64,000 nucleotides of DNA from JBBIQH01 sp964475945 (GTDB taxonomy: Archaea > Thermoproteota > Nitrososphaeria > Nitrososphaerales > Nitrosocaldaceae): contig CAYYYF010000001.1 in NCBI GenBank assembly GCA_964475945.1, positions 124,001-188,000 of the forward strand, given 5' to 3'. Each line of letters starts with the position of its first letter. Position 1 is the first letter of the stretch. The notes beneath the pieces are model-generated. The model was not told the origin of the DNA. It ran no database searches and worked only from the letters and a program-made list of their open reading frames with translations. Of the stretch, positions 34,769-42,962 are shown in pieces. A program made the translations under genes and the position numbers.

Positions 34769-35230
34769 CTAAACCATCCTTGCAACAAGCTCAGGCAATT
34801 CCTTATTCTCTCCAAGTATGCCCCCATCTGCATACATATGCTTGCTACTCCTCCTGAAGCCCTTCCTTGGTGGTGCAAGCCTGAAGTATGGCTTTACCAA
34901 CTTTAAATCCTTCAACCTTACCTTATCACTTGCAATTGCATCAGCAAACTCATCTATGCTTGAGAAACCTAAGCTCTTAACAACTTCACCATCTATACCC
35001 TTCTCTCCTATAACCCTACCCCTCTTCTCAAGTAACATCTTTACTGTCTGAGCATCTACCTTACACCATGCAATATGGTCCTTAACCTTCTTGAGCATTC
35101 CTTCATATGCATCATTCTCAGGCACTATGGTTGCATTGAACCTATACTTTAGCCTAAGCAATTCTAGCGTATGCTCAGCCCAGTATGGAGTATTTACTGT
35201 ACCCCTAAGCCTTACAACAAGGTAAGCCAT
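34769..35230 (-). CDS. rpl30: 50S ribosomal protein L30 (uL30)
   Basis: Archaeal/eukaryotic L7-type L30 of 153 residues: YLVVRLRGTVNTPYWAEHTL at the start, RLKYRFNATIVPENDAYEGM, AWCKVDAQTVKMLLEKRGRV, and a C-terminal LVKPYFRLAPPRKGF followed by a lysine/arginine stretch. It follows rps5 by 35 nt on the same strand. Confidence 0.94.
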   Translation of the reverse strand: MAYLVVRLRGTVNTPYWAEHTLELLRLKYRFNATIVPENDAYEGMLKKVKDHIAWCKVDAQTVKMLLEKRGRVIGEKGIDGEVVKSLGFSSIDEFADAIASDKVRLKDLKLVKPYFRLAPPRKGFRRSSKHMYADGGILGENKELPELVARMV

Positions 35231-35265
35231 ACTTAAGACACCATACCAACCATTAATTAACCTAT

Positions 35266-35880
35266 CTACCCTAGGCTGTATGTACTCCTCAATGCATTGT
35301 ATACTGCATATGCTGTTGATGACATTGTGCTTGTTGAACCAAAGGTTCTAGTCCATGCATCCTTTAGCCCACTAAGTCTAAGCATGGTTGTTATGGTGCT
35401 ACCTGCAACAAGTCCTAGCCCCCTTGGTGCTGGTATTATCTCTATCCTAACGCTACCCCCCTTCCCTTTAACCTTGAATGGTATGGAGTGCTTCATATGA
35501 CATCTACACTCCCAACTACCGCACCCAAGTTTAACAGGTATTATGTTAAGCATCGCATCCCTAGTAGCCTTATCTATAGCAGATCTCATCTGTGCTGCCT
35601 TACCATTGCCTATACCAAACCATCCCTGCTCATCTCCACACGCTACTATTGCACTGAACCTTGTTAACTCTCCAGCATCGGTCTGTTTCTGCACAACCCC
35701 AACATGTATAACCTCGCTCTTGAGATCTGGTAATAACTGCTTTACTATCTCAGGCTCCCTAAGCCTATAGCCTTGCTCAAATATCTGCTCTAATGATGTT
35801 ATCCTCTTGCTAGCAACAAGCATGCCTAGCTTTGTCCTAGGTTTCCACTCCTGCTCTTTACCCTCTACGATGCTACTCAT
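35266..35880 (-). CDS. rps5: 30S ribosomal protein S5 (uS5)
   Basis: This 204-residue protein has the S5 double-stranded RNA-binding domain (RFSAIVACGDEQGWFGIGNG, KAAQMRSAIDKATRDAMLN) and the C-terminal domain (PAPRGLGLVAGSTITTMLRL, TFGSTSTMSSTAYAVYNAL). The WKPRTKLGMLVASKRITSLE opening is archaeal. It overlaps rpl18 by 4 nt. Confidence 0.95.
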   Translation of the reverse strand: MSSIVEGKEQEWKPRTKLGMLVASKRITSLEQIFEQGYRLREPEIVKQLLPDLKSEVIHVGVVQKQTDAGELTRFSAIVACGDEQGWFGIGNGKAAQMRSAIDKATRDAMLNIIPVKLGCGSWECRCHMKHSIPFKVKGKGGSVRIEIIPAPRGLGLVAGSTITTMLRLSGLKDAWTRTFGSTSTMSSTAYAVYNALRSTYSLG

Positions 35881-36458
35881 CTCCCATCACCACTAAATGA
35901 GCGTAGTATATTATCCTTAACCTCTTTAAAATGTTCCATGTAATCCTCAGGCTTAAGCCCCTTAGCAAGTAGTGCTGAGAACCTTGCATTATATGTATTA
36001 GCATCATCCTTAAGCATCTCTGCATAATCAACTATATGCCTGCCCATTATAACATCCTCTTCTGGTAATACACCATCACCAACAGGTATCTGCAGACCGG
36101 CATCCAAGAGCCCTTTTGTGCATGCTGCTATCCTCCTAGTAAAGGCTCTAAAACCAGTATATATTATGCATGAGTCTATTCCCTTAGCCCTTGCCTTCTT
36201 ACCTGCAATCAATCCAGTAAGGTAGCATGCTGGAATGCTCTTCCTTGAACCCTTCCATCCATACTTCAGCAACTCTCTACTATGTGCTGATACCAGAACC
36301 CTATCACCTTTAACCTCAGGCTTTGTTATCTGCACCAATACATTCTCATTGCTTATCCTTATGCTAGCAAAGGTATATCTACCTACAAGTATAGCCTTCC
36401 TCTTCCTATAATCCGTCTTACCCTCCCTTATCCTCTTGAGTGTTACTTTATACTTCAA
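35877..36458 (-). CDS. rpl18: 50S ribosomal protein L18 (uL18)
   Basis: 5S rRNA-binding protein of 193 residues, archaeal/eukaryotic L5 type. Features are RIREGKTDYRKRKAILVGR, VQITKPEVKGDRVLVSAHSR, CYLTGLIAGKKARAKGI and ACTKGLLDAGLQIPVGDGVL. It is the first ribosomal gene of the unit visible here; the upstream genes rpl19e, rpl32e and so on, normally found in this order in archaea, are not in the window. Confidence 0.95.
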   Translation of the reverse strand: MKYKVTLKRIREGKTDYRKRKAILVGRYTFASIRISNENVLVQITKPEVKGDRVLVSAHSRELLKYGWKGSRKSIPACYLTGLIAGKKARAKGIDSCIIYTGFRAFTRRIAACTKGLLDAGLQIPVGDGVLPEEDVIMGRHIVDYAEMLKDDANTYNARFSALLAKGLKPEDYMEHFKEVKDNILRSFSGDGR

Positions 36459-36514
36459 CCTCTACTGCTTGCAATTCTATTACTTATAAATCTTGATGCT
36501 TAAGCAGCACTAAT

Positions 36515-36703
36515 TTATTTCATGAATATCACAAGTAATGCCATAGGTATAGTTATAACTGTAACTATTATAATTATGCCTAGCATAGCCTGCTCATTTA
36601 AATTAACACCCCAGAATGGTAGAGCGGGTATAGGGAAGAGTGCTATAACCCATATAGCAGCAAGTGCAAGTAACCTCTTCCACCTTCTCCTTATAACTTG
36701 CAT
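36515..36703 (-). CDS. Small membrane protein upstream of the ribosomal operon
   Basis: 62 residues with a basic N terminus (MQVIRRRWKRLLAL) and two hydrophobic helices (LAAIWVIALFPIPALPFWGV and GIIIIVTVITIPMALLVIFM). It sits 56 nt before rpl18 on the same strand. Family not recognised; the composition and positive-inside N terminus support a genuine membrane protein. Confidence 0.6.
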   Translation of the reverse strand: MQVIRRRWKRLLALAAIWVIALFPIPALPFWGVNLNEQAMLGIIIIVTVITIPMALLVIFMK

Positions 36704-36832
36704 GCTACTAGTATGCTAGAGCAAGCATTTTAACCTTGCTGGATCAAGTATACCTTTATAACTTAATTTTATTTATGAAAATCAGATAAAATGTTGTTAC
36801 ATTTATAAGAAGTTTATCTGTATAATCTACAT

Positions 36833-37480
36833 ATGTATAGTGGAGAGCTTGAGGTGCAAGCAAAGAGGAAGGCATTAACCGTGCTTCAGGATGAGAGCAG
36901 TAAGTTAGTTACTGCTGGTAGGATGCTTGTTATGACATACAACATGCTTATTAGCAACGATATAAATGGCATAAGTGCAAATATAGAGAAGATAAAGGGT
37001 ATAGAGGATGAGATAGAGAGTCTAAGGAGGAAGATAACCAAGGATGTGTATGAGATAGGCTCCCTTATGGTTAATAGAGAAGAGCTACTTGAGACCATCT
37101 ACCTTATGGATGAGATAGCAGGGCATATGAGCGGGATAGCATTCAGGCTATCTGTTCTACAGCCAGATATACTTAAAGGTATAGAGAAGTATCTGCAATC
37201 ACTCTTCGATCTACTACTGGATGAGGTATTCAAGTTAAATGAGATGGCTAGAGCATTAAGCATGAACCCAATGGCAACTTTAGATATAAGCCTAGATGTA
37301 CAGAGGATAGAGAAGCAGATAGATGATAAGTATAGGGCATTGGTAGTGAAGGGCTTGAGTAACTTTAGTGATGCAAAGGATCTAATACTCTTGAAGGATG
37401 TATTCGATGGTATTGAGAATATGGCAGATAAGTGCTTGGAGGCATCTGATCATATGACCATACTAGCATTAAACATGTAA
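36833..37480 (+). CDS. PhoU/DUF47-like helical-bundle protein
   Basis: All-helical protein of 215 residues resembling the DUF47/PhoU family, which regulates phosphate transport with Pit permeases. Typical segments are ESLRRKITKDVYEIGSLMVN, LLETIYLMDEIAGHMSGIAF, ISLDVQRIEKQIDDKYRALV and the last-helix DVFDGIENMADKCLEASDHM. No phosphate transporter gene is adjacent. It ends 2 nt before endA and may be co-transcribed with it. Confidence 0.82.
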   Translation: MYSGELEVQAKRKALTVLQDESSKLVTAGRMLVMTYNMLISNDINGISANIEKIKGIEDEIESLRRKITKDVYEIGSLMVNREELLETIYLMDEIAGHMSGIAFRLSVLQPDILKGIEKYLQSLFDLLLDEVFKLNEMARALSMNPMATLDISLDVQRIEKQIDDKYRALVVKGLSNFSDAKDLILLKDVFDGIENMADKCLEASDHMTILALNM

Positions 37481-37482
37481 TC

Positions 37483-38043
37483 ATGGGTAAGATAAGAGGG
37501 GAGTTAATAGAGAATAGGATAGTGGTATGGGATACAGGGCATGCCAGGGAACTCTTTAGGAGTGGCTTCTACGGTAAACCACTAGGGATACCTAAACCAA
37601 AAGGGGATGAGTTTAATGCACCGTTAATCCTTGACCTTATAGAAGGGTATTACCTTGCAAGGCATGATATGCTTGAGGTATATACGAGCAAGGATGGTAG
37701 TAATAGCAGGATATCGTTCAAGGAGATGACAGCAATATGCAGGAGAGAGTATGCACACTTTGATAGCAAGTATATGGTATTTGCTACCCTTAGGGATAAG
37801 GGGTATGTTGTTACGCCCGGTATAAAGTTTGGATGTGACTTTGCTGTATATGAGCATGGACCAGGTATAGATCATGCCCCCTACCTTGTGCAGGTTGTAA
37901 ACCCTAGTGATATGCTTACTGCAACCATGGTAGTGCTCTATGGTAGGCTTGCTACAACTGTTAGGAAGCAGTTCATACTTGCTATTGCAAGGGTAAGGGA
38001 GAAGAGCGTTACATTCCTTGCGTTTGATTGGTGGAGAGCCTGA
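37483..38043 (+). CDS. endA: tRNA-splicing endonuclease EndA (homomeric type)
   Basis: Archaeal enzyme that cuts bulge-helix-bulge motifs in pre-tRNA, pre-rRNA and some mRNAs. The 186 residues fit the compact single-repeat subunit that assembles as a homotetramer. The catalytic triad is visible: Tyr123 (FAVYEHG), His131 (GIDHAPYLVQV), and Lys162 (TTVRKQF). The segment MVFATLRDKGYVVTPGIKFG is characteristic. It begins 2 nt after the PhoU-like gene. It is the expected enzyme for the aIF5A intron in this window. Confidence 0.93.
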   Translation: MGKIRGELIENRIVVWDTGHARELFRSGFYGKPLGIPKPKGDEFNAPLILDLIEGYYLARHDMLEVYTSKDGSNSRISFKEMTAICRREYAHFDSKYMVFATLRDKGYVVTPGIKFGCDFAVYEHGPGIDHAPYLVQVVNPSDMLTATMVVLYGRLATTVRKQFILAIARVREKSVTFLAFDWWRA

Positions 38044-38077
38044 ATTAATTAATTAATTAATTATATTTATTGCTTGC

Positions 38078-38461
38078 CTACTCAAACTCCTTGATCAGAT
38101 TCTTGATATGTAATGCTATCATATTAAATATCTCTATAGCCTCTTTACTTAACTTTAACTCATGCTCTCCCTTGAACCTTGAATATATCCTAATAACATC
38201 ATCTATAGGATCTATGAATATATCACCCTCATCCCTTATTACATGTAAGAGTAGCTCCTTAAGCCTTGTATCGTTGTTAAGCCTATCAGCTATCTTTCCC
38301 CCTTCCCACCATACATCCTCAACCCTCTTATTCACTACTCCTGTAACCTTCTTCCTTGTCCTTGCTAGAAGCAACTCACCATACATCCTACCATTACCCT
38401 TGACTATGAAGTGTAATTGATAGAATGGTAAGGCCCCATATGTATGAATACTATTGCTCAT
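38078..38461 (-). CDS. Conserved hypothetical protein
   Basis: Soluble protein of 127 residues, beginning MSNSIHTYGALPFYQLHFIV and containing RKKVTGVVNKRVEDVWWEGG and DPIDDVIRIYSRFKGEHEL. The N-terminal half looks beta-rich and the C-terminal half helical (ALHIKNLIKEFE). No motif recognised. It is convergent with endA across a short AATT-rich tract (38043-38070). Confidence 0.6.
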   Translation of the reverse strand: MSNSIHTYGALPFYQLHFIVKGNGRMYGELLLARTRKKVTGVVNKRVEDVWWEGGKIADRLNNDTRLKELLLHVIRDEGDIFIDPIDDVIRIYSRFKGEHELKLSKEAIEIFNMIALHIKNLIKEFE

Positions 38462-38515
38462 CTGACTCCCCCCTTAACCCATACCTTACAAAGTTATAAA
38501 CCTTAAGATCAAGAT

Positions 38516-38770
38516 TTATCCCCTAGTAAGTATCTGGATGTAATCAAAGTTCATATCCTCTACCCTTATGTAGCCTATGCTTGTAACCACCCTTGGCATG
38601 GATGTAAAGTAGTAACTGTAGTATGAATCACTCTTAACATCAACCCTATCTGCTATGCTTGCGTTTATACCAAGACTCTTTAACTGCTCCAGTATCTTTG
38701 CTCTTACATCCGTCTCTAGATACTCTTTGATATGAGCATTATGAGCCTCATGCTTATGCGCCATATGCAA
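38516..38770 (-). CDS. Hypothetical protein, His-rich N terminus
   Basis: 84 residues. The N terminus MHMAHKHEAHNAHIKEYLET is rich in histidine, a possible metal-binding tail; the rest (LGINASIADRVDVKSDSYYS, YIRVEDMNFDYIQILTRG) is alpha/beta. Another Met at position 3 may be the true start. Family unknown. Confidence 0.55.
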   Translation of the reverse strand: MHMAHKHEAHNAHIKEYLETDVRAKILEQLKSLGINASIADRVDVKSDSYYSYYFTSMPRVVTSIGYIRVEDMNFDYIQILTRG

Positions 38771-38862
38771 TATAAATAATAATCATAAAATAAAGTTTTG
38801 CTTGTTACTATCAGATTATACCTTAGTAAAAGATTTAAATGATGAATGCATAATACTATGCG

Positions 38863-39138
38863 ATGATAAGGAATTATTATGCACGTATGCTGCTATGGAT
38901 GGCTATAAGCGCTGCCATAAGTTTTATACTAATAAGGATATTTGGTCTCATCATAGGCTTAGTGTTATCATTTGCCATATTCGTATTACTTAATATAATA
39001 GTGAATAGGCGCATTATAAACTATGGTAGAGGTTCATTCAGTGTAGGTATAACCTATAGATGTATAAACTGTGGTCATAAGTTCAAGGGAGGCTCATGCC
39101 CAAGATGTGGATCAAAGATGAAGCAGGCTGAGTTCTAA
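38863..39138 (+). CDS. Membrane-anchored zinc-ribbon protein
   Basis: A 91-residue protein with two adjacent hydrophobic helices (LLWMAISAAISFILIRIFGL and LVLSFAIFVLLNIIVNRRII) then a cytosolic zinc ribbon, CINCGHKFKGGSCPRCGSKM, near the C terminus. Membrane-bound zinc ribbons of this size are common in archaea; role unknown. It is on its own transcription unit, divergent from the His-rich gene. Confidence 0.7.
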   Translation: MIRNYYARMLLWMAISAAISFILIRIFGLIIGLVLSFAIFVLLNIIVNRRIINYGRGSFSVGITYRCINCGHKFKGGSCPRCGSKMKQAEF

Positions 39139-39197
39139 TTAATATTTCAATATTTTATGAGTATAAATTTAAATATCATCAATGCTTACTGCTCTAC

Positions 39198-39521
39198 ATG
39201 AGCAATATACAGCATATGCGTGTTAAGATATTTGAGGAGTTAAGCAAGATAGTAGATCCAGAGATAAATGTATCTATAATGGAGTTGCAGTTGGTCGATA
39301 ACGTTGAGATAAGAGATGGGGATGTTAAGGTTGAGTTGCATCTAACAAGCCCATTCTGTCCAGCTGTATTTGGGTTTAAGATTGCTCAAGATATAAGGGA
39401 TAACCTGAAGAGGATAGAGGGGGTTAAGGATGTTAAGGTTTATGTAAGTAACCACTTCATGGCAGAGGTTATAAATAAGCAGGTTAATGAGGGCTCAAGC
39501 ACAAGTGTATATGGTAAATAA
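39198..39521 (+). CDS. DUF59/MIP18-type Fe-S assembly protein
   Basis: MIP18-family protein (PaaD/SufT-like) of 107 residues used in iron-sulfur cluster maturation. The core VDPEINVSIMELQLVDNVEI and VKVELHLTSPFCPAVFGFKI contains the conserved Cys in SPFCP. A TATA-like stretch (TATAAATTTAAATA, about 39162-39175) precedes the ATG. Alone in its unit. Confidence 0.85.
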   Translation: MSNIQHMRVKIFEELSKIVDPEINVSIMELQLVDNVEIRDGDVKVELHLTSPFCPAVFGFKIAQDIRDNLKRIEGVKDVKVYVSNHFMAEVINKQVNEGSSTSVYGK

Positions 39522-39588
39522 TTACCAATATAAAGTTTATATAGTTTATTAGAATATTTTTAAATATGAGTGATTTAACTCCTCAATT

Positions 39589-40708
39589 ATGAGGTTAAGT
39601 TATCCGTTAGTTGCTATGCTGTTAATACAGTTTATTAGCGGTGCATATGCTCTTACAGATTTAGATGTAGCATTCGCTGCTGATATAATTAAGGGGGCAT
39701 CTATTCCAGGCATTGGAGAATAAGAAGGCTAACAACTTGGAGTATACATTAACTCATATACACCATCCACTTGCTGAGATATACCCAAGTATAAAGGATA
39801 AGATAGCAAAGATAGATCCTCAGCTTGCCTCTAGCATAGAGGATAAGCTTACTGCATTGCAGAGAGATGCAAGGATGCTAAGTGTAGAGGATCTTAAGGC
39901 TAGAGAGGATGAGATACATATACTATTACATAAAGCATTATTCAATAAGGATATACTTGCAGAGGAGATGAGGAATGATGCAGGTTTCTGGGCTAGTGTT
40001 ATGCTTAAAGTGCTAGAGGATGCTCATGATGAGTATGAAGGGGTTAAGGATGATAAGGTTATGAATATAATAGAGTGGCAGGATGCTCTAGACTTTGTTA
40101 CAGTACTTAAGGAGGATCTCTTCCCTACCATGCTTAAGAATAGGTTAGAGCAAGGGTTAAGCAGTTCATTAGAGCAACTACTTGCTACACTGCTTGAAGA
40201 TATGAATAATGCAAAGGATGTATCTAATACTATAGATACAATAAAGGATAGGCTAAGGCCGTTGATAAAGGTTGGGGAGAAAGAGCCTAGTATACTAAAG
40301 ATAAAGGATCTCCTTGCTTTAGCATTGAATGCATACCAAGCAGGAAAGTTTGAGGAGGAAGGAGAGGGTGAGTTTGGCGAGGCATTAAGTAACTATGAGA
40401 AGGCTAAGGAGTATGTAACCACTGCCTATGAGATGCACTTCCTACCATTGAAAAAGTACATAGAGGTTAAGGATGCTCAACTTATGAGTAGCACTGAGGA
40501 GATGCTTAAGGATCTACCAATGCTTATAGATGATAGGGTAAGCGTAGAGGAATTAAAGAGCAGGATAGATGAGTTGAATACCAATATGGATAAGATAATT
40601 GCTATAGGTGTAGTACCAGAGTTCCCATTAATGGCAGGTATAGTCTTTGCATCTGCAATGCTAATGGCACTAGCATATAGGAGAGGCTTTAAAATTAAAT
40701 TAAATTAA
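39589..40708 (+). CDS. PEF-CTERM-type exported protein, frame broken at a G5 tract
   Basis: From the ATG at 39589 the first frame encodes a signal peptide MRLSYPLVAMLLIQFISGAYA and then runs to a TAA at 39721. One base fewer in the GGGGG at 39693-39697 would continue as IIKGHLFQALENKKANNLEY, joining exactly to the long frame that ends at 40708. That frame is helical and acidic (HIHHPLAEIYPSIKDKIAKI) and ends VVPEFPLMAGIVFASAMLMA plus LAYRRGF, a PEF-CTERM-like sorting tail. The spliced frame would give ~370 residues. It may be a sequencing error, phase variation or a pseudogene; only the second frame from TTG 39713 is intact. The tail directly abuts the AAATT satellite. Confidence 0.75.
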
Positions 40709-40906
40709 ATTAAATTAAATTAAATTAAATTAAATTAAATTAAATTNNNNNNNNNNNNNNNNNNNNNNNNNNNNNNNNNNNNNNNNNNNNNNNNNNNNNN
40801 NNNNNNNNNNNNNNNNNNNNNNNNNNNNNNNNNNNNNNNNNNNNNNTTAAATTAAATTAAATTAAATTAAATTAAATTAAATTAAATTAAATTAAATTAA
40901 ATTAAA
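40691..40906. repeat. AAATT pentanucleotide satellite around an assembly gap
   Basis: Perfect 5-bp tandem units (AAATT) run on both sides of a 100-N gap: about 56 bp before it and 60 bp after it. The repeat starts inside the last codons of the PEF-CTERM gene. The true copy number is unknown because the gap was probably placed where the repeat could not be assembled. Confidence 0.95.
40747..40846. other. Assembly gap (100 N)
   Basis: Exactly 100 consecutive Ns inside the AAATT satellite, i.e. a conventional placeholder of unknown real length. The contigs on both sides may or may not be truly adjacent. Confidence 0.98.
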
Positions 40907-40953
40907 CTGAATAGTTACTATTTTTATATTATTATCTTTAAATTGAGTAATTG

Positions 40954-42168
40954 TTATTTCCTCTTTGTAGCAGATACTATGGATATAACATCTCTATCCT
41001 TCAACTCGTAATCTACTGGTAACCTAAGCCCATCTCTAGCATCTATTGCATAAAGTAACCCCTTTGCTAACTCGCTATGTATCTGCCTCGCAAGATCCTC
41101 TACCGTTGACCCTGCTGGTAATAGGTATACATCAGGTAATACATTACCATCCTTATCTGATAACTTGGATGTATCTGCTACTGGGTATACAGTATTCATC
41201 TTCAACAACTTGAATACAGCAACGTTTATTGCATGCTGCACTCCAGTGCGCATATACTCACCAAGCACGTCCCTCCTTATGAAGTTGAGTGCCCACTTCT
41301 GCCTCTCATTCAACCCATCATGCTTTATAACCTCGAACCTCTCATCCCCTGGAACATACCTTATAAGCCCCTTGCTCTCAGCCCTCCTTAATGTAAGCTC
41401 TGCCTCTGCACTTGCTGGGACTACAAGTATATCCTTATACTCTTCCCTTATCCTCTTAAAGTTCTCTGCTGCAGTAGGTATATCTATCTTGTTAGCAACT
41501 ATAAGCGTAGGCTTTGATACATCCCTTAATACCCATGCAAACCTCTTGCTATCATCCATGCTAAAGTTCTCAAAATCCTTACCCTCTAGGTTACTTAACT
41601 TTAATGCAACACTCACATGATGCTCCTTAACACCTATTCCAGCAAGGATCCTTGCTATTACTGTGCTTAAACTCTCACCTCCTTTTACCCCTCTGACTAT
41701 CTTATCCCTATTACCCTCTATCAGCTTGAGGTACCACATTACAAGCTCCTCCTCTATATCTGCTATATCTGCCAATGGATCACCACTCCCAGGCTCTGTT
41801 ATCCTACCAGCAGCATCTATGCTACCAGAAGCATCTACTATATGGAGTAGTGCATCTGATTGGGTAGCAACAGCAAGGAACTGGTTACCCAAACCTTTGC
41901 CTTGCCATGCACCCTTGATCAACCCAGGGAGGTCTATTATCTCTATTGGTATGAACCTCCATCCATCCTTGCATAGTGAGTTCCTAGGGTTATCCTTAAC
42001 ATTGAACTCCTTATGCACACATAGAGTTATAGCATAGGATTTGCCATAGTTAGGCTGCTTGGTTGTGAATGGGTACGTTGATACCTCAGCAGATGCTAGG
42101 GTAGCAGCATTGAAGAATGTTGTCTTACCCGTATTTGTCTTGCCTATTAACCCTAACCTTACTGGCAC
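40954..42168 (-). CDS. YchF/Obg-type GTPase with TGS domain (archaeal)
   Basis: Translation-associated P-loop NTPase of 404 residues. G1 is GLIGKTNTGKTTFFNAATLA, G3 DLPGLIKGAWQGKGLGNQFL, G4 VANKIDIPTAAENF, and the C terminus is a TGS domain (DVYLLPAGSTVEDLARQIHS, LKDRDVISIVSATK). A helical insert lies between. The archaeal length and inserts fit YchF/OLA1 relatives and not the ribosome-assembly Obg; it may hydrolyse ATP or GTP. It may be the first gene after the assembly gap. Confidence 0.9.
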   Translation of the reverse strand: MPVRLGLIGKTNTGKTTFFNAATLASAEVSTYPFTTKQPNYGKSYAITLCVHKEFNVKDNPRNSLCKDGWRFIPIEIIDLPGLIKGAWQGKGLGNQFLAVATQSDALLHIVDASGSIDAAGRITEPGSGDPLADIADIEEELVMWYLKLIEGNRDKIVRGVKGGESLSTVIARILAGIGVKEHHVSVALKLSNLEGKDFENFSMDDSKRFAWVLRDVSKPTLIVANKIDIPTAAENFKRIREEYKDILVVPASAEAELTLRRAESKGLIRYVPGDERFEVIKHDGLNERQKWALNFIRRDVLGEYMRTGVQHAINVAVFKLLKMNTVYPVADTSKLSDKDGNVLPDVYLLPAGSTVEDLARQIHSELAKGLLYAIDARDGLRLPVDYELKDRDVISIVSATKRK

Positions 42169-42189
42169 GTTACTTAATTGTAGGATGAG

Positions 42190-42510
42190 TTATTTAAGCC
42201 TCTCTATTGCTGCTTTTAGTTCATTAACCCTCCACTCAATCTCCTCAACCTCTTCCTTGCTAAGGTTATCATACCAATGCTCCAGCAGTATGTTAAGTAT
42301 CTCTGATGCATTATATAGAAGAGACCAATATGGGTGATGCTCTGCTGTAGTATAAGCCATCTCAAGGACATCCCTTAATCCTGATCTAGCAGCTTTAAGC
42401 ATATCTGCATGCATGTAAACCTTAACTATACCATTATCCTCATCTAGGCTTACCCTTGCATCCTTTACATGCTCTTTAATAACATCCACAATGCTAGAGT
42501 AATTGCTCAT
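42190..42510 (-). CDS. Conserved hypothetical protein, downstream of CoA-binding protein
   Basis: 106 residues, predicted mainly helical after a short beta start (VSLDEDNGIVKVYMHADMLK). It contains AYTTAEHHPYWSLLYNASEI and ends with an Arg/Glu-rich helix (EEVEEIEWRVNELKAAIERL). The start overlaps the CoA-binding gene stop by 4 nt, implying co-translation. Function unknown. Confidence 0.65.
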   Translation of the reverse strand: MSNYSSIVDVIKEHVKDARVSLDEDNGIVKVYMHADMLKAARSGLRDVLEMAYTTAEHHPYWSLLYNASEILNILLEHWYDNLSKEEVEEIEWRVNELKAAIERLK

Positions 42511-42920
42511 CCAAATAACCTCTTATGCTCTTGCATCATACACCTATTGTATACAACCCTAATGCCATGCCTTCTAGCCTCTTCTATAGCCTCCTTATTG
42601 TATATGCCTAGCTGTAGCCATATAACCTTAACATTACCATGCTCTACTGCATCTTTAACAACATCATATACCTGCTCAGATGGTCTAAATACATCAACTA
42701 TATCTATACTCTCATTAACATCCTTAAGGCTCTTGTATACCTTTTTGCCTAATATCTCATCAGCGAATGGGTTTATTGGTATTATGTTATAGCCCTTCTC
42801 CATTAGATACTTTGGTACTATATGAGCCTCCTTGCTTGGATCTCGTGATATGCCTACAACTGCTACATTCCTCATAGCAAGTATTGCCCTTATCTCATCA
42901 TCAGAGTAGTTATCCCTCAT
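42507..42920 (-). CDS. CoA-binding-domain protein (YccU-like)
   Basis: This 137-residue Rossmann protein belongs to the succinyl-CoA-synthetase CoA-binding superfamily: NVAVVGISRDPSKEAHIVPK, YLMEKGYNIIPINPFADEIL, VDVFRPSEQVYDVVKDAVEH, VIWLQLGIYNKEAIEEARRH and VYNRCMMQEHKRL. Family members bind CoA or a related nucleotide but are not enzymes by themselves. It leads a two-gene unit, divergent from birA. Confidence 0.87.
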   Translation of the reverse strand: MRDNYSDDEIRAILAMRNVAVVGISRDPSKEAHIVPKYLMEKGYNIIPINPFADEILGKKVYKSLKDVNESIDIVDVFRPSEQVYDVVKDAVEHGNVKVIWLQLGIYNKEAIEEARRHGIRVVYNRCMMQEHKRLFG

Positions 42921-42962
42921 GCACCTATTACTTATTTATACTCTATTTAAATAGTTAGTATT

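Noticed and set aside
38043..38070. TTAA/AATT repeat after endA as a satellite
   Set aside because: Only about 5 short units in an AT-rich spacer between convergent genes; likely a terminator region.
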